A DNA stretch of 64,000 nt from VXNE01 sp965200505 (lineage in GTDB: Bacteria > Pseudomonadota > Gammaproteobacteria > Pseudomonadales > Azotimanducaceae), in assembly GCA_965200505.1 (NCBI GenBank), contig OZ241343.1, positions 3,472,001-3,536,000 of the forward strand. Direction: 5' to 3'. Below are positions 16,083 to 25,043 of this stretch, one piece after another. Under the pieces are notes generated by a model that was given only the letters and a program-made list of their open reading frames with translations, did not search any database and was not told the origin of the DNA. Numbering within the stretch: the first letter of the stretch is position 1; every line of letters starts with the position of its first letter. The position numbers were made by a program, and so were the translations under genes.

Positions 16083-18055
16083 GGAACGCGATTGCCCTTG
16101 CCTTGGCTTGTGTTTGCCTAGGCACCCAAGCCGCGCGGGTCGATAACTTCTCGCTCTTGGACCATCGCGGCGCCGCGCACGAGCTCCACTATTACTCCGA
16201 TGCCGCGGCCATCGTGCTCATCGTGCAGGGCAACGGCTGCCCCATCGTGCGCAACGCGCTGGTGGATTACCGCGCCATCAGCGATGCATACGCCCCGCGT
16301 GGTGTGCAGTTCCTGATGATTAACTCCAACCTGCAGGACACCCGCGAATCCATCGCCAAGGAGGCCGACGAGTGGGCCATCCCCTATCCCATCCTGGTCG
16401 ATGAGACGCAGTTGGTGGGGGAGTCCCTGGGGCTTGAGCGCACCGCTGAGGTCATCGTCATCGACCCGAGCGATTGGCGCATCGTCTATCGCGGCGCCGC
16501 CAACGACAGGCTGAGCTACGAACGGCAGAAGGCCGAGGCGGAGCATCACTATCTGCGTGACGCCTTGGAAGCGGTGCTGGCCGATGCCGCGCCGACCGTC
16601 GCCAAGGCGCCGGCGATAGGCTGCCTGATGAACCTCCCAGGCAATGAAGCGGACCACGCCACCATCTCCTACAGCGACACCATCGCGCCGCTCCTGCAGG
16701 CCAACTGCGTGGAATGTCACCGCGCCGGCGGCATCGGGCCGTGGGCGATGAGCAGCTACGCGATGGTGCGGGGCTTCGCGCCGATGATCCGCGAGGTGAT
16801 CCGCACCCGCCGGATGCCGCCTTGGCATGCGGACCCCCATGTGGGCGTTTGGCAGAACGACCGGGCGCTCAGCATCCCGGAACGGCAAACCTTGGTGCAT
16901 TGGATTGAAGCCGGGGCGCCACGCGGCGCCGGGCCAGACCCGTTGGCGCAGGCCGCGGTGCCGGCGCCGGAGTGGGCAATGGGCGAGCCGGAGGTCGTCA
17001 TCGACATTCCCGCGTTCGATGTGGCGGCATCGGGCGTGGTGGATTACCAGTTCCATATAGTGGCGAACCCGCTCGACCGGGATGTTTGGGTGCGCGCCAT
17101 GGACGTGCGGCCGGGTGTGACGGAGGTCGTCCACCACGTGTTGGTCGGCACCACGGACGCCGGTGGCCCGGTGGAGTACTCAAACGAGAGCCTGATGAAC
17201 AACTACCTCGGCGGCTACGCGCCGGGGGTGGAACCGCGGGTGATGCCGGAAGGCACCGGCGTGTTCGTGCCGAAGGGCACGGCCTTGCTGTTCCAAATGC
17301 ACTACACGCCCTACGGCAAGGCGGTGACGGACCGCTCCCGCCTGGGCCTCTACCTGCATGATGAACCGCCCGCCAACTTCCTGCGCCACAGCGTGGTGTT
17401 GAACCCGGCCATCCGCATTCCGGCCAATGCCAAGGCGCATGTGGAGACGGCGTACTTCGAGTTCCACCGCGAAGCGACGCTCTACACCGTGCTGCCGCAC
17501 TCCCACTATCGTGGCAAGAGCTCCACGTTCGAGTTGTTGCATCCGGGCGGCGAGCGCGAACTCATCCTCTCGGTGCCGGATTACGACTTCAACTGGCAGC
17601 TCGGGTACGACTTTGCGACGCCCCGGCTGTTGGCGCCGGGCACCCGCCTCATCCACACCACCGTGTACGACAACTCGGCGCAGAATCCCGGCAACCCGGA
17701 TCCATCGCGGGTGGTGCCTTGGGGGCTGCAATCCCACGACGAGATGCTTTATGGCGACTTCGTGTTCAGCTGGACGGAGGAGCGCTCCGACAAGCCGATT
17801 CACGACAACGAGTTCACCGAGAGCGTGCAGTGGGTGGGCTTCATGGACCGTGACATGAACGGCAGCGTCGGCATGGACGAATTGCCGCCATCCATGCGCG
17901 AACGGTTGCGCGAGACGTTTGCGCTCGGCGACGCCGATGGCGATGGTGCCCTCACCGCCGCGGAGTTCCTCGCCGGCTCGCGGGCGGCGGGTGAAGACGC
18001 CGACGATTTGGACGATGCCGACGACTTTGACGACGTGGCCCTCGCCGGGGACTGA
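16079..18055 (+). CDS. Multidomain exported protein: thioredoxin fold, cytochrome c motif, PHM-type copper oxygenase-like domain, EF-hands
   Basis: 658 residues. A short signal peptide (IALALACVCLGTQAAR) leads into a peroxiredoxin-like domain (about 20-175) with GNGCPIVRN in place of a two-cysteine motif. A CVECH haem-binding motif follows at 210-214, with methionines downstream. Residues about 330-580 resemble the peptidylglycine monooxygenase copper domains (VVHHVLVG, FQMHYTPYG, LPHSHYRG). The C-terminus has two EF-hand loops, DRDMNGSVGMDE and DADGDGALTAAE. The start is set by AGGAGGAACACC before ATG 16079. It is likely a periplasmic redox enzyme; the substrate is unknown. I have seen the individual domains together only in poorly characterised proteins. 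Confidence 0.82.
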   Translation: MRNAIALALACVCLGTQAARVDNFSLLDHRGAAHELHYYSDAAAIVLIVQGNGCPIVRNALVDYRAISDAYAPRGVQFLMINSNLQDTRESIAKEADEWAIPYPILVDETQLVGESLGLERTAEVIVIDPSDWRIVYRGAANDRLSYERQKAEAEHHYLRDALEAVLADAAPTVAKAPAIGCLMNLPGNEADHATISYSDTIAPLLQANCVECHRAGGIGPWAMSSYAMVRGFAPMIREVIRTRRMPPWHADPHVGVWQNDRALSIPERQTLVHWIEAGAPRGAGPDPLAQAAVPAPEWAMGEPEVVIDIPAFDVAASGVVDYQFHIVANPLDRDVWVRAMDVRPGVTEVVHHVLVGTTDAGGPVEYSNESLMNNYLGGYAPGVEPRVMPEGTGVFVPKGTALLFQMHYTPYGKAVTDRSRLGLYLHDEPPANFLRHSVVLNPAIRIPANAKAHVETAYFEFHREATLYTVLPHSHYRGKSSTFELLHPGGERELILSVPDYDFNWQLGYDFATPRLLAPGTRLIHTTVYDNSAQNPGNPDPSRVVPWGLQSHDEMLYGDFVFSWTEERSDKPIHDNEFTESVQWVGFMDRDMNGSVGMDELPPSMRERLRETFALGDADGDGALTAAEFLAGSRAAGEDADDLDDADDFDDVALAGD

Positions 18056-18084
18056 CCAGCGCGTTTAAGCCGCGGCCCGCCACC

Positions 18085-20277
18085 ATGTTGGGCAGCGCCC
18101 CCGCGGTGCGGGACGTTGTGCTGTTGGGGGCGGGGCATAGCCATGTGGCGGTGTTGCGGCGCTTCGGGATGCGCCCGCAGCCGGGGCTGCGCTTCACGAT
18201 CGTGGCGCGGGAAGTGCAGACGCCCTATTCGGGGATGCTGCCGGGCGTCGTGGCGGGTCGCTACGAAGCCGAGGACATCCACATCGACGTGGCGCGGCTC
18301 GCGGCCTTCGCCGGGGCGCGGTTGATCGCGGACGCGGCGGTCGGGCTGGAGCCAGACGCGCAGCGAGTGCTGCTCCACCAGCGGCCGCCGTTGCGCTACG
18401 ACCTGCTCTCCATCAACGTCGGCGGCGCCGCGGACGCGCGGTTGCCCGATGCGCCTTGGCTCACCCCCGTGAAGCCGATTGGCCGTTTCCTGCCGCGCTG
18501 GCGTGGCGTCGCAGACGCCTTGGCGCAGGGGCCGCTCCGCATCTTGGTCATCGGTGGCGGGCCCGGCGGCGTCGAGTTGGCGCTGGCCATGCGCAGCCGC
18601 TTTCCCGCCACGGCGGAAGTCACGCTCGCCACGGCGGATGGCGAAGTGCTCGCCGGCCATGGGCGGGGGGCGCGCCGCCGGCTCGCCAAGCGGCTCGCCG
18701 GCCACGGGGTGGAGGTGGTCACAGGCTTCTTCGCCGACGCCTTCGAGAACACCCGCGTGTGCGCCAGGGATGGCCGCGTGCTGGAACACGACCATGTGTT
18801 CTGGGTTGCCGGGGTGGTGGCGGCGCCGGCCTTTGCCGATTGCGGCCTCGAGACGGACGCGAACGGCTTCATCGCCGTGGACGAGCGCTTGCGGTCGGTG
18901 TCGCACGACAACGTGTTCGTCAGCGGGGACGCGGCCGCGATGGTGGATCAACCGCGCCCCAAGTCGGGCGTGTATGCGGTGCGCCAAGGCCCGGTGTTGG
19001 CCGAGAACCTGCGCCGTCGGGCCCTCGGCCGGCCGCTCAAGGCGTATCGGGCGCAGCGTCGCGCATTGGCGCTGATCGGCGTCGGCGACGGTCGCGCCGT
19101 GGCGTCGCGGGGCGCGTTGAGCGCATCGGGACGCTGGCTTTGGCGCTGGAAGGAGTGGTTGGATCGTCGGTTCGTGGCGCGCTTTTCCGATTTGCCGGCG
19201 ATGCCGGACGAGGCCCCGGCCCTGCATCCTGCCCTTGCCGCCCAAGCGCCGGCGACCATGCGCTGCGGTGGCTGTGGGGCCAAGCTGGGCGCGGACTTGC
19301 TGGGCCGCGTGTTGGCGCGCCTCGCCGTGCGGAAGGACGCGAGCATCGTGCAAGGCATCGGCGACGACGCCGCCATCATGCGGCTGGAACGCACCAACCT
19401 CGTGCTCACCTGCGATGGCTTCCGCGCCATGATCGACGATCCCTACCGCTTCGGCCGCATCGCGGCGCACCACGCCCTGAACGACGCGTATGCGATGAAC
19501 GCGACGCCGCGCTACGCGTTGGCGCTGGTGACGGTGCCGGCGATGGCGGATGCGCTGATGGAGGAAGATCTTTATCAGGTGATGGCCGGCGCGGTGGCGG
19601 CGTTGACGGAGGAAGGCGTCATGTTGGTGGGCGGCCATTCGGCGGAAGCCGCCGAGTTGTCGGTGGGCTTCATGGTGGCCGGGACCGCCGGCGAACGGAT
19701 TCTGGCGAAGGGCGGTTTGGCGGCGGGGCAACACTTGGTGCTCAACAAACCCATCGGCGTGGGCGTGGTGCTCGCCGGTGCCATGCAGGCGCGGGCCGCC
19801 GGGGAAGACCTCTTGGCCGCCATCGAGCAAATGGATCAATCCAACGCCGCCGCGGTGGGCATCCTCACGGCGCACGGCGCCACCGCCTGCACGGACGTGA
19901 CGGGGTTCGGGCTGGCCGGTCACTTGAGCGAGATGACGCGCGCCGCCGGCGTGGGCGCCACGCTTTGGCTCGACGCGATTCCCCGTCTGCAGAGCGCACT
20001 GGGCCTGATGGCCACCGGCGAGGGTAGCTCCCTGCAGGAGAACAACGAACGCGCACTCGACGATTACGTTTGCGACCCGGCGCTGCGCTGCGCGGTGGCG
20101 CTGCGCCTGTTGGCGGACCCACAAACCGCCGGCGGCTTGCTCGCCGGTGTGCCGGCCGCGTCCAGCGCGGCTTGCGTGAGTGCGCTGCGCGCCGCCGGCT
20201 ACCCGCACAGCACGGTGGTCGGCGAAGTCACGGCCGCGGGTTTGACGGTGTTGGGGGCAGGGCGGCTGACAGCATGA
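18085..20277 (+). CDS. selD: FAD-dependent oxidoreductase fused to selenide, water dikinase (SelD)
   Basis: 730 residues. Residues 1-385 form an NDH-2-like pyridine nucleotide-disulfide oxidoreductase (VVLLGAGHSHVAVLRRFG for FAD, VIGGGPGGVELALAM for NAD, FVSGDAAAM near the end). Residues about 390-730 are SelD, which makes selenophosphate from ATP and selenide: CGGCGAK is the catalytic Cys/Lys motif (Cys form, not Sec), GIGDDAA binds magnesium-ATP, and DVTGFGLAGHLSEM is the conserved C-terminal segment. Such fusions are known in marine bacteria. The product feeds selenocysteine or 2-selenouridine synthesis; no selA, selB or selU is in the window. The stop overlaps the next ATG. Confidence 0.94.
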   Translation: MLGSAPAVRDVVLLGAGHSHVAVLRRFGMRPQPGLRFTIVAREVQTPYSGMLPGVVAGRYEAEDIHIDVARLAAFAGARLIADAAVGLEPDAQRVLLHQRPPLRYDLLSINVGGAADARLPDAPWLTPVKPIGRFLPRWRGVADALAQGPLRILVIGGGPGGVELALAMRSRFPATAEVTLATADGEVLAGHGRGARRRLAKRLAGHGVEVVTGFFADAFENTRVCARDGRVLEHDHVFWVAGVVAAPAFADCGLETDANGFIAVDERLRSVSHDNVFVSGDAAAMVDQPRPKSGVYAVRQGPVLAENLRRRALGRPLKAYRAQRRALALIGVGDGRAVASRGALSASGRWLWRWKEWLDRRFVARFSDLPAMPDEAPALHPALAAQAPATMRCGGCGAKLGADLLGRVLARLAVRKDASIVQGIGDDAAIMRLERTNLVLTCDGFRAMIDDPYRFGRIAAHHALNDAYAMNATPRYALALVTVPAMADALMEEDLYQVMAGAVAALTEEGVMLVGGHSAEAAELSVGFMVAGTAGERILAKGGLAAGQHLVLNKPIGVGVVLAGAMQARAAGEDLLAAIEQMDQSNAAAVGILTAHGATACTDVTGFGLAGHLSEMTRAAGVGATLWLDAIPRLQSALGLMATGEGSSLQENNERALDDYVCDPALRCAVALRLLADPQTAGGLLAGVPAASSAACVSALRAAGYPHSTVVGEVTAAGLTVLGAGRLTA

Positions 20278-20933
20278 GGGCGACCGTCCGCATCGTCACG
20301 GACCCGATGTGTTCTTGGTGTTGGGGCACCACGCCACACTATGAGGCGACGATGGCCCACCTCGAAGACCGGGTGGCGTTCGACATCGCCATGAGCGGCA
20401 TCAACGTCCACAGCACCCGTCCCGTGGGCGCCTACGGCCGTGAGCGGCTCGGTGCCCTGTGGCGCGAAGTGACCGCGGTGACCGGGCAGCACTTCTGCCA
20501 TCGCCTGCCGGCCGGCACGGTTTACAACAGCCTGCTGCCGTGCCTTGCCGTGGAGGCCATGCGCGACGTGCAGCGCGCGCCGCCGTTCGGCTATGTGCAT
20601 CGGCTGCAGCAGCGGTTCTTCGCCGAAGGCGTGAACGTGAACGACTTGGAAACGCTGCTGGAGACGGCGGCTGAGTTCGGCGCGTCGCCAGACGCCGTGC
20701 GCCCCCTGATGAACTCGGCGCCAGTGCGCGAACGCACCCGCTGGAGTTTCGACAACGCTCGCGGCTACGGCACCCAGGCCGTGCCCAACGTGCTCGTCAG
20801 CGCGGACGGCGCAACGTTCCGCCTGCTGGCCGGCGGTTTCGTGGACGCGAGCCAACTCACAGCAGACATCGAACGCTGGCTCGACGCGCTGGATGCCGCG
20901 CCAACGCCCAGCGCGAGCGGAGACTTCGGCTAG
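20274..20933 (+). CDS. DsbA-family thioredoxin-fold protein (FrnE-like)
   Basis: 219 residues. The active-site motif C13-S-W-C16 follows the first strand (VTDPMCSWCWG), and the cis-proline loop is GTQAVPNVLV. There is no signal peptide, so it is cytoplasmic, as for FrnE-type DsbA relatives. It is translationally coupled to the SelD fusion by an ATGA overlap, which suggests a thiol-selenium redox role; that is inference. An in-frame upstream open stretch (from 20070) is a shadow of selD and is not used. Confidence 0.84.
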   Translation: MRATVRIVTDPMCSWCWGTTPHYEATMAHLEDRVAFDIAMSGINVHSTRPVGAYGRERLGALWREVTAVTGQHFCHRLPAGTVYNSLLPCLAVEAMRDVQRAPPFGYVHRLQQRFFAEGVNVNDLETLLETAAEFGASPDAVRPLMNSAPVRERTRWSFDNARGYGTQAVPNVLVSADGATFRLLAGGFVDASQLTADIERWLDALDAAPTPSASGDFG

Positions 20934-20968
20934 AATGAGCCACAGTGCGTCAGGCTAGCCCAGTCGCT

Positions 20969-22153
20969 ATGCAGATAGAGCAACTCCGAGTCAAGAACTT
21001 CCGTGCATTCAAGGACGTGCAGATGCGGGACGTTCCGCCACTGGCCATCTTTGTGGGGGCCAACGGCACGGGCAAGTCAACCCTGTTCACTATCTTTGGC
21101 TTTCTGCGGGACGCCATGAACACCAACGTGAGGGCGGCGCTTGCGAAGCTCGGCGGCAGCCGCGGCTTCCAAGAGGTGCGCAGCCGGGGCACCGAGGGGC
21201 CCATCGAAATCGAGGTCAAGTACCGCACGGGCCATGGGAAGCCCTTGGTGACCTATCGCGTCTGCATCGACGAGTTGGGCGGGAAGCCCGTGGTGGCGCG
21301 GGAGCTGCTGAGTTACCGCCGATTCAGCCGCGGCAGACCTTGGCACTTCCTAGACTTTCATAATGGCCGCGGTTTCGCTGTTACCAATGAAGCCGATGAG
21401 ACAACCGACGAATCGCAGCTTGAACGCGATGAGCAATCCCTGCGATCCGCCGACCTCTTGGCTATCAAGGGCCTGTCGCAGTTCGAGCGCTTTCCGGCCG
21501 TCGTGGCCTTGGGCCAACTGGTGGAGAACTGGCATGTGTCGGACTTCCACATCAGCAAGGCGCGGCCGGAACAGGAATCCGGTTACGCCGAACATCTCTC
21601 GCGCGAGGGCGAAAACTTGGCCTTGGTGATCGAGTACCTGCATGACCAACACCGGGAGCTATTCGATGGGATTTTGGATCGTCTCGGCCAACGTGTTCCG
21701 GGCATTTCCACGGTGGAAGCGAAGCAGACGGAAGAGGGTCGTATCTTGCTTCGGTTTGGGGACGAAGCCTTCGCCGATCCGTTTTTGGCCCGTTATGTCT
21801 CCGACGGCACCGTCAAAATGCTGGCCTATCTCGCGCTGCTCTACGATCCCGAGCCGCATCCGCTGCTGGGGGTGGAGGAACCGGAGAACCAGCTTTATCC
21901 CACCCTCCTCAATGAACTCGCTGAGGAGTTCAGAAGCTACGCCAACCGGGGCGGCCAAGTGTTCGTCTCCACGCACTCTCCAGATTTCCTGAACGCGGCC
22001 GAGATTGATGAAGTGTTCCTGCTCCAGAAGGAGAACGGTTACACGCGCATTAGGCGTGCCAGGGACGACGAGCAACTGCGCGCCTACATGGAGGATGGTG
22101 ACCGGATGGGCCTCCTGTGGCGGCAGGGCTTCTTTGAGGGCGTCGATCCATAG
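20969..22153 (+). CDS. AAA-family ATPase (AAA_21, OLD-like), putative phage defence
   Basis: 394 residues. Walker A is GANGTGKST at 30-38, the ABC-like signature is in RYVSDGTVKMLAYL, Walker B is LLGVEEPENQLYP and the H-loop is VFVSTHSPDFL, as in SMC/OLD-type ATPases. A long insertion with a charged linker separates the two halves. A GTG at 20945 is an alternative start. The DUF4276 gene follows after two bases. Two-gene pairs of such an ATPase with a TOPRIM-like effector (OLD, PARIS, AbiL-type) act in anti-phage defence, the ATPase sensing and the partner cutting nucleic acid. Codon usage looks less GC-rich than the neighbours, consistent with transfer. Confidence 0.85.
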   Translation: MQIEQLRVKNFRAFKDVQMRDVPPLAIFVGANGTGKSTLFTIFGFLRDAMNTNVRAALAKLGGSRGFQEVRSRGTEGPIEIEVKYRTGHGKPLVTYRVCIDELGGKPVVARELLSYRRFSRGRPWHFLDFHNGRGFAVTNEADETTDESQLERDEQSLRSADLLAIKGLSQFERFPAVVALGQLVENWHVSDFHISKARPEQESGYAEHLSREGENLALVIEYLHDQHRELFDGILDRLGQRVPGISTVEAKQTEEGRILLRFGDEAFADPFLARYVSDGTVKMLAYLALLYDPEPHPLLGVEEPENQLYPTLLNELAEEFRSYANRGGQVFVSTHSPDFLNAAEIDEVFLLQKENGYTRIRRARDDEQLRAYMEDGDRMGLLWRQGFFEGVDP

Positions 22154-22155
22154 GG

Positions 22156-22725
22156 ATGAACTTGGCTTTCTTTTTGGAGGAACCATCTGCACGGGAGATG
22201 CTGAAGGGGCTGCTGCCGCGATTCTTGCCATCCGCTGTAACGTTCCAGTTTGTGGTGTTCGATGGCAAGCGAGATCTCCAAAAGAATGTGGTGCGCAAGC
22301 TAACCGGCTGGCGTCGGCCGAACACGGCTTTTCTGATTCTCCAAGATCAAGACTCGTCCGATTGTGCAGCACTCAAGCGGCAACTGGTTGGCAAGTGCGA
22401 AGAAGCCGGCGTACCTGATGCGACGGTGCGGATCGTCTGCCGTGAGCTCGAGAGCTGGTACTTCGGCGACTTGGCGGCAGTCGAACGCGGCCTCGGCCTT
22501 GCTAACCTGGAACGCTATGGTGGGCGTAGCCAGTATCGGGTTCCCGACCATATCGTCTCGCCGTCCCGCGAGCTGAGAAAGATCACTCGTGGCGGCTATC
22601 AGAAGGTTAGCGGCTCAAGGGCGATCGGCCCTCAACTGTCGCTGTGTTCAAATAAGTCGGTTAGCTTTGGCGTCTTTATGGCGGCGGTCCGGCGCCTCGC
22701 CGGCGTGGCGGTGGACTCAACCTAG
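22156..22725 (+). CDS. DUF4276-family TOPRIM-like protein, partner of the upstream ATPase
   Basis: 189 residues. FFLEEPSAREM near the N-terminus supplies the TOPRIM glutamate (E8/E9), and ILQDQDSSDC gives a D64-Q-D66 acidic pair; ELESWYFGD follows, as in DUF4276 proteins. This layout matches a metal-dependent nuclease core. It starts two bases after the ATPase stop, which indicates coupled expression, and the pair together inserts between the selenium/thiol genes and ffh. The nuclease function is inferred from the motifs and the pairing. Confidence 0.78.
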   Translation: MNLAFFLEEPSAREMLKGLLPRFLPSAVTFQFVVFDGKRDLQKNVVRKLTGWRRPNTAFLILQDQDSSDCAALKRQLVGKCEEAGVPDATVRIVCRELESWYFGDLAAVERGLGLANLERYGGRSQYRVPDHIVSPSRELRKITRGGYQKVSGSRAIGPQLSLCSNKSVSFGVFMAAVRRLAGVAVDST

Positions 22726-22737
22726 CAAGGGAAAGTC

Positions 22738-24126
22738 ATGTTCGATAGCTTGAGCGAACGCCTTGGCGGTGCCCTGCGTGGGCTCACGGGGCGCGCCTAC
22801 CTTTCTGAGGACAACGTGCGGGCATCCGTGCGCGAGGTGCGCATGGCCCTCATTGAGGCGGATGTCGCGTTGCAGGTGGCGCGTTCCTTCACGGCGGCTG
22901 TTGAGACGAAGGCGCTGGGCCAAGCGGTGGGCCCCGGCCTCACGGCGAGCGAGGCGTTCGCGCGCATCGTGCGCGACGAGCTGGTCGCGGCGATGGGCGC
23001 CAAGAACGATGCGTTGAACTTGGCGACCGCGCCGCCGGCGGTCATTCTGATGGCTGGGTTGCAGGGCGCCGGCAAGACGACCACCGCGGCCAAGCTCGCC
23101 CGCCTCCTGCGCGAGCGCGAGGGCAAGCGGGTGGCCCTCGTCAGCGCGGACGTGCAGCGTCCGGCCGCCATCGAACAACTGCGCACCCTGGCCGAGGAGG
23201 CCGGCGTCCGGTTCGTGCCCAGCACCGCCGGGGAGGAACCGTTGGCGATCGCGGGACGGGCGCTCGCGGAGGCCCAAGCCCACCTGGATGACGTGTTGAT
23301 CGTTGACACCGCCGGCCGCCTCGCCATAGACGCCGAGATGATGGCCGGCCTCGTCGCCCTGCATGACGCCGTGAAACCCGTGGAGACGCTTTTCGTGGTG
23401 GATGCCATGACCGGGCAGGACGCCGCGGCCACCGCCAAGGCGTTCGACGCCGCCCTGCCGCTCACCGGCGTGGTGTTGGCGAAGGCGGATGGCGATGCCC
23501 GTGGCGGCGCCGCGCTCTCGGTTCGCGCCGTTTGTGGCAAGCCGATCAAGTTCCTGGGCGTCGGGGAAAGGACGGATGGCTTGGAGCCGTTCCATCCGGA
23601 CCGCATCGCCTCCCGCATCCTCGGTATGGGCGACATGCAGACGCTCATCGAGGAGGCGGACCGCAAGGTCGATAAGCAAAAGGCCCAGCGTCTAGCCACG
23701 AAACTGGGGCGCGGCCAGCGGTTCGACTTGGAGGATTTCCGCGATCAACTGCGGCAGATGGCGCGCATGGGTGGGGTGGGCGCCATGCTGGAGAAGCTCC
23801 CCGGCGCCGGCCAGCTCGGCGCGGCGGCCGAGGCGCGCATGGACGATGGCCAGTTGCGCCGCATGGAAGCCATCATTGGCTCCATGACGGTGCAGGAGCG
23901 CCGTTTCCCAGACATCGTGGGCGGTGGCCGTAAACGCCGCATCGCGCTCGGCAGCGGCACCCAAGTGCAGGACGTGAGCCGCCTCTTGAAGCAGCACAAG
24001 CAGATGCAGCGCACCATGCGCAAAATGACCAGCAAGGGCGGCATGCAAAAGGCGATGCGACGGTTGCAGGCCGGCCAGGCCCGTGCCGGCGGCCGCCCGC
24101 CGGCACGGCGCGGCCGCCGGCGCTGA
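22738..24126 (+). CDS. ffh: Signal recognition particle protein Ffh
   Basis: 462 residues. The N-domain is followed by the GTPase G-domain with GLQGAGKTTTAAKLA, DTAGRLAID and DGDARGGAALS; the usual TKLD of G4 reads AKAD here. The C-terminal M-domain has methionine-rich helices (KQMQRTMRKMTSKGGMQKAM) that bind signal sequences and 4.5S RNA, and a basic tail. It targets nascent membrane proteins to FtsY and SecYEG. AAGGGAAAGTC precedes the ATG. It precedes the rpsP operon, as in many proteobacteria. Confidence 0.98.
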   Translation: MFDSLSERLGGALRGLTGRAYLSEDNVRASVREVRMALIEADVALQVARSFTAAVETKALGQAVGPGLTASEAFARIVRDELVAAMGAKNDALNLATAPPAVILMAGLQGAGKTTTAAKLARLLREREGKRVALVSADVQRPAAIEQLRTLAEEAGVRFVPSTAGEEPLAIAGRALAEAQAHLDDVLIVDTAGRLAIDAEMMAGLVALHDAVKPVETLFVVDAMTGQDAAATAKAFDAALPLTGVVLAKADGDARGGAALSVRAVCGKPIKFLGVGERTDGLEPFHPDRIASRILGMGDMQTLIEEADRKVDKQKAQRLATKLGRGQRFDLEDFRDQLRQMARMGGVGAMLEKLPGAGQLGAAAEARMDDGQLRRMEAIIGSMTVQERRFPDIVGGGRKRRIALGSGTQVQDVSRLLKQHKQMQRTMRKMTSKGGMQKAMRRLQAGQARAGGRPPARRGRRR

Positions 24127-24144
24127 AGCGATTGGGCGCCGGCG

Positions 24145-24173
24145 TTCCATCGACCGCCTCCATCCGTTAAAAT
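24145..24173 (+). promoter_or_regulatory. Promoter of the rpsP-rimM-trmD-rplS operon
   Basis: TTCCAT at 24145-24150, a 17-base spacer and TAAAAT at 24168-24173, followed by CCGCGCC, 27 bases before the rpsP ATG. The -10 is good and the -35 weak. Confidence 0.5.
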
Positions 24174-24200
24174 CCGCGCCTTTTCCGGGGGCTTGCGTCC

Positions 24201-24464
24201 ATGGTCAAGATTCGGCTTGCGCGCCACGGTGCCAAGAAACAACCGTTCTTCCACCTGACGGTGGCGGACGAGGCGGCGGCGCGGGATGGCCGGTTCATCG
24301 AGCGCGTGGGCTTCTACAATCCGGTGGCCAAGGGCCAGGAAACACCATTGCGCGTTGACCTTGAGCGCGTGGACTATTGGCTCTCGGTCGGAGCGCAGGC
24401 GACCGACCGCGCCGGCCAGCTCATCAGCGTCGCGCGGCGCGCGGCGGCCGAGCCATCCGCCTGA
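24201..24464 (+). CDS. rpsP: 30S ribosomal protein S16
   Basis: 87 residues with the S16 signature VKIRLARHGAKKQPFFHLTV, then DGRFIERVGFYNPVA and DYWLSVGAQATD. It is required for 30S assembly. It is the first gene of the conserved rpsP-rimM-trmD-rplS operon. Confidence 0.98.
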   Translation: MVKIRLARHGAKKQPFFHLTVADEAAARDGRFIERVGFYNPVAKGQETPLRVDLERVDYWLSVGAQATDRAGQLISVARRAAAEPSA

Positions 24465-24501
24465 GCGGCGTTGGCGGAGCGATGGCGCGGTTGGCAGCCA
24501 G

Positions 24502-25041
24502 ATGGCGGAGGCAGCACAGCGCATTGACGCAGCCCAAGGAGACGCGGAGCGCGTCGTAGTCGGGCGCCTTGGCGCCGCCCACGGTGTGCGGGGCTGGCTG
24601 CGTGTCAGCTCTTTCACAGACCCGCCGGAAAACCTCCTGAGCTACCGGCCCTGGTCAATCCATGCCGGGGGCGTTTGGCGGGAAGCGCAAGTGGAGGCGA
24701 CCGAGCGGCATGGCGACGGCTTTCTGTGCCGCTTCACCGGCGTTGCCGACCGAACCGCCGCGGCCGCCTTGCGAGGCGCCTTGGTGGCGGTGCCTGGGAC
24801 GGCATTGCCGCCGCTTGACGATGGGGAATACTACTGGCGCGACCTCATCGGCCTCGATCTGGTCAACGTCCGCGGCGCCGCCTTGGGGCGCGTCGTGAAC
24901 TTGATGGAAACGGGCGCCAACCACGCCTTGGTCGCAGACGACGGGGGCTTGCAGCGGCTCGTGCCCTTCGTTGCCCATGTCGTGCGGGACGTGGATTTGG
25001 CCCGGCGCGTCATCGTCGTGGACTGGGATACCGACTTCTGA
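24502..25041 (+). CDS. rimM: Ribosome maturation factor RimM
   Basis: 179 residues from ATG 24502. The N-terminal RimM barrel is recognised by VVVGRLGAAHGVRGWLRV and the C-terminal PRC barrel by EYYWRDLIGLDLVN and ALVADDG. It binds S19 and helps 16S rRNA processing in 30S maturation. The open frame extends further upstream inside rpsP, but the conserved part and the operon order support the later start. Two bases separate it from trmD. Confidence 0.95.
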   Translation: MAEAAQRIDAAQGDAERVVVGRLGAAHGVRGWLRVSSFTDPPENLLSYRPWSIHAGGVWREAQVEATERHGDGFLCRFTGVADRTAAAALRGALVAVPGTALPPLDDGEYYWRDLIGLDLVNVRGAALGRVVNLMETGANHALVADDGGLQRLVPFVAHVVRDVDLARRVIVVDWDTDF

Positions 25042-25043
25042 CC

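Noticed and set aside
17800..20208. 802-residue minus-strand open frame opposite selD
   Set aside because: Composition is the Arg/His/Gly-rich shadow typical of high-GC genes, and the plus strand has clear SelD and oxidoreductase motifs.
24286..24501. Longer rimM start inside rpsP
   Set aside because: The added residues are an out-of-phase shadow of rpsP, and the conserved RimM barrel starts after 24502.
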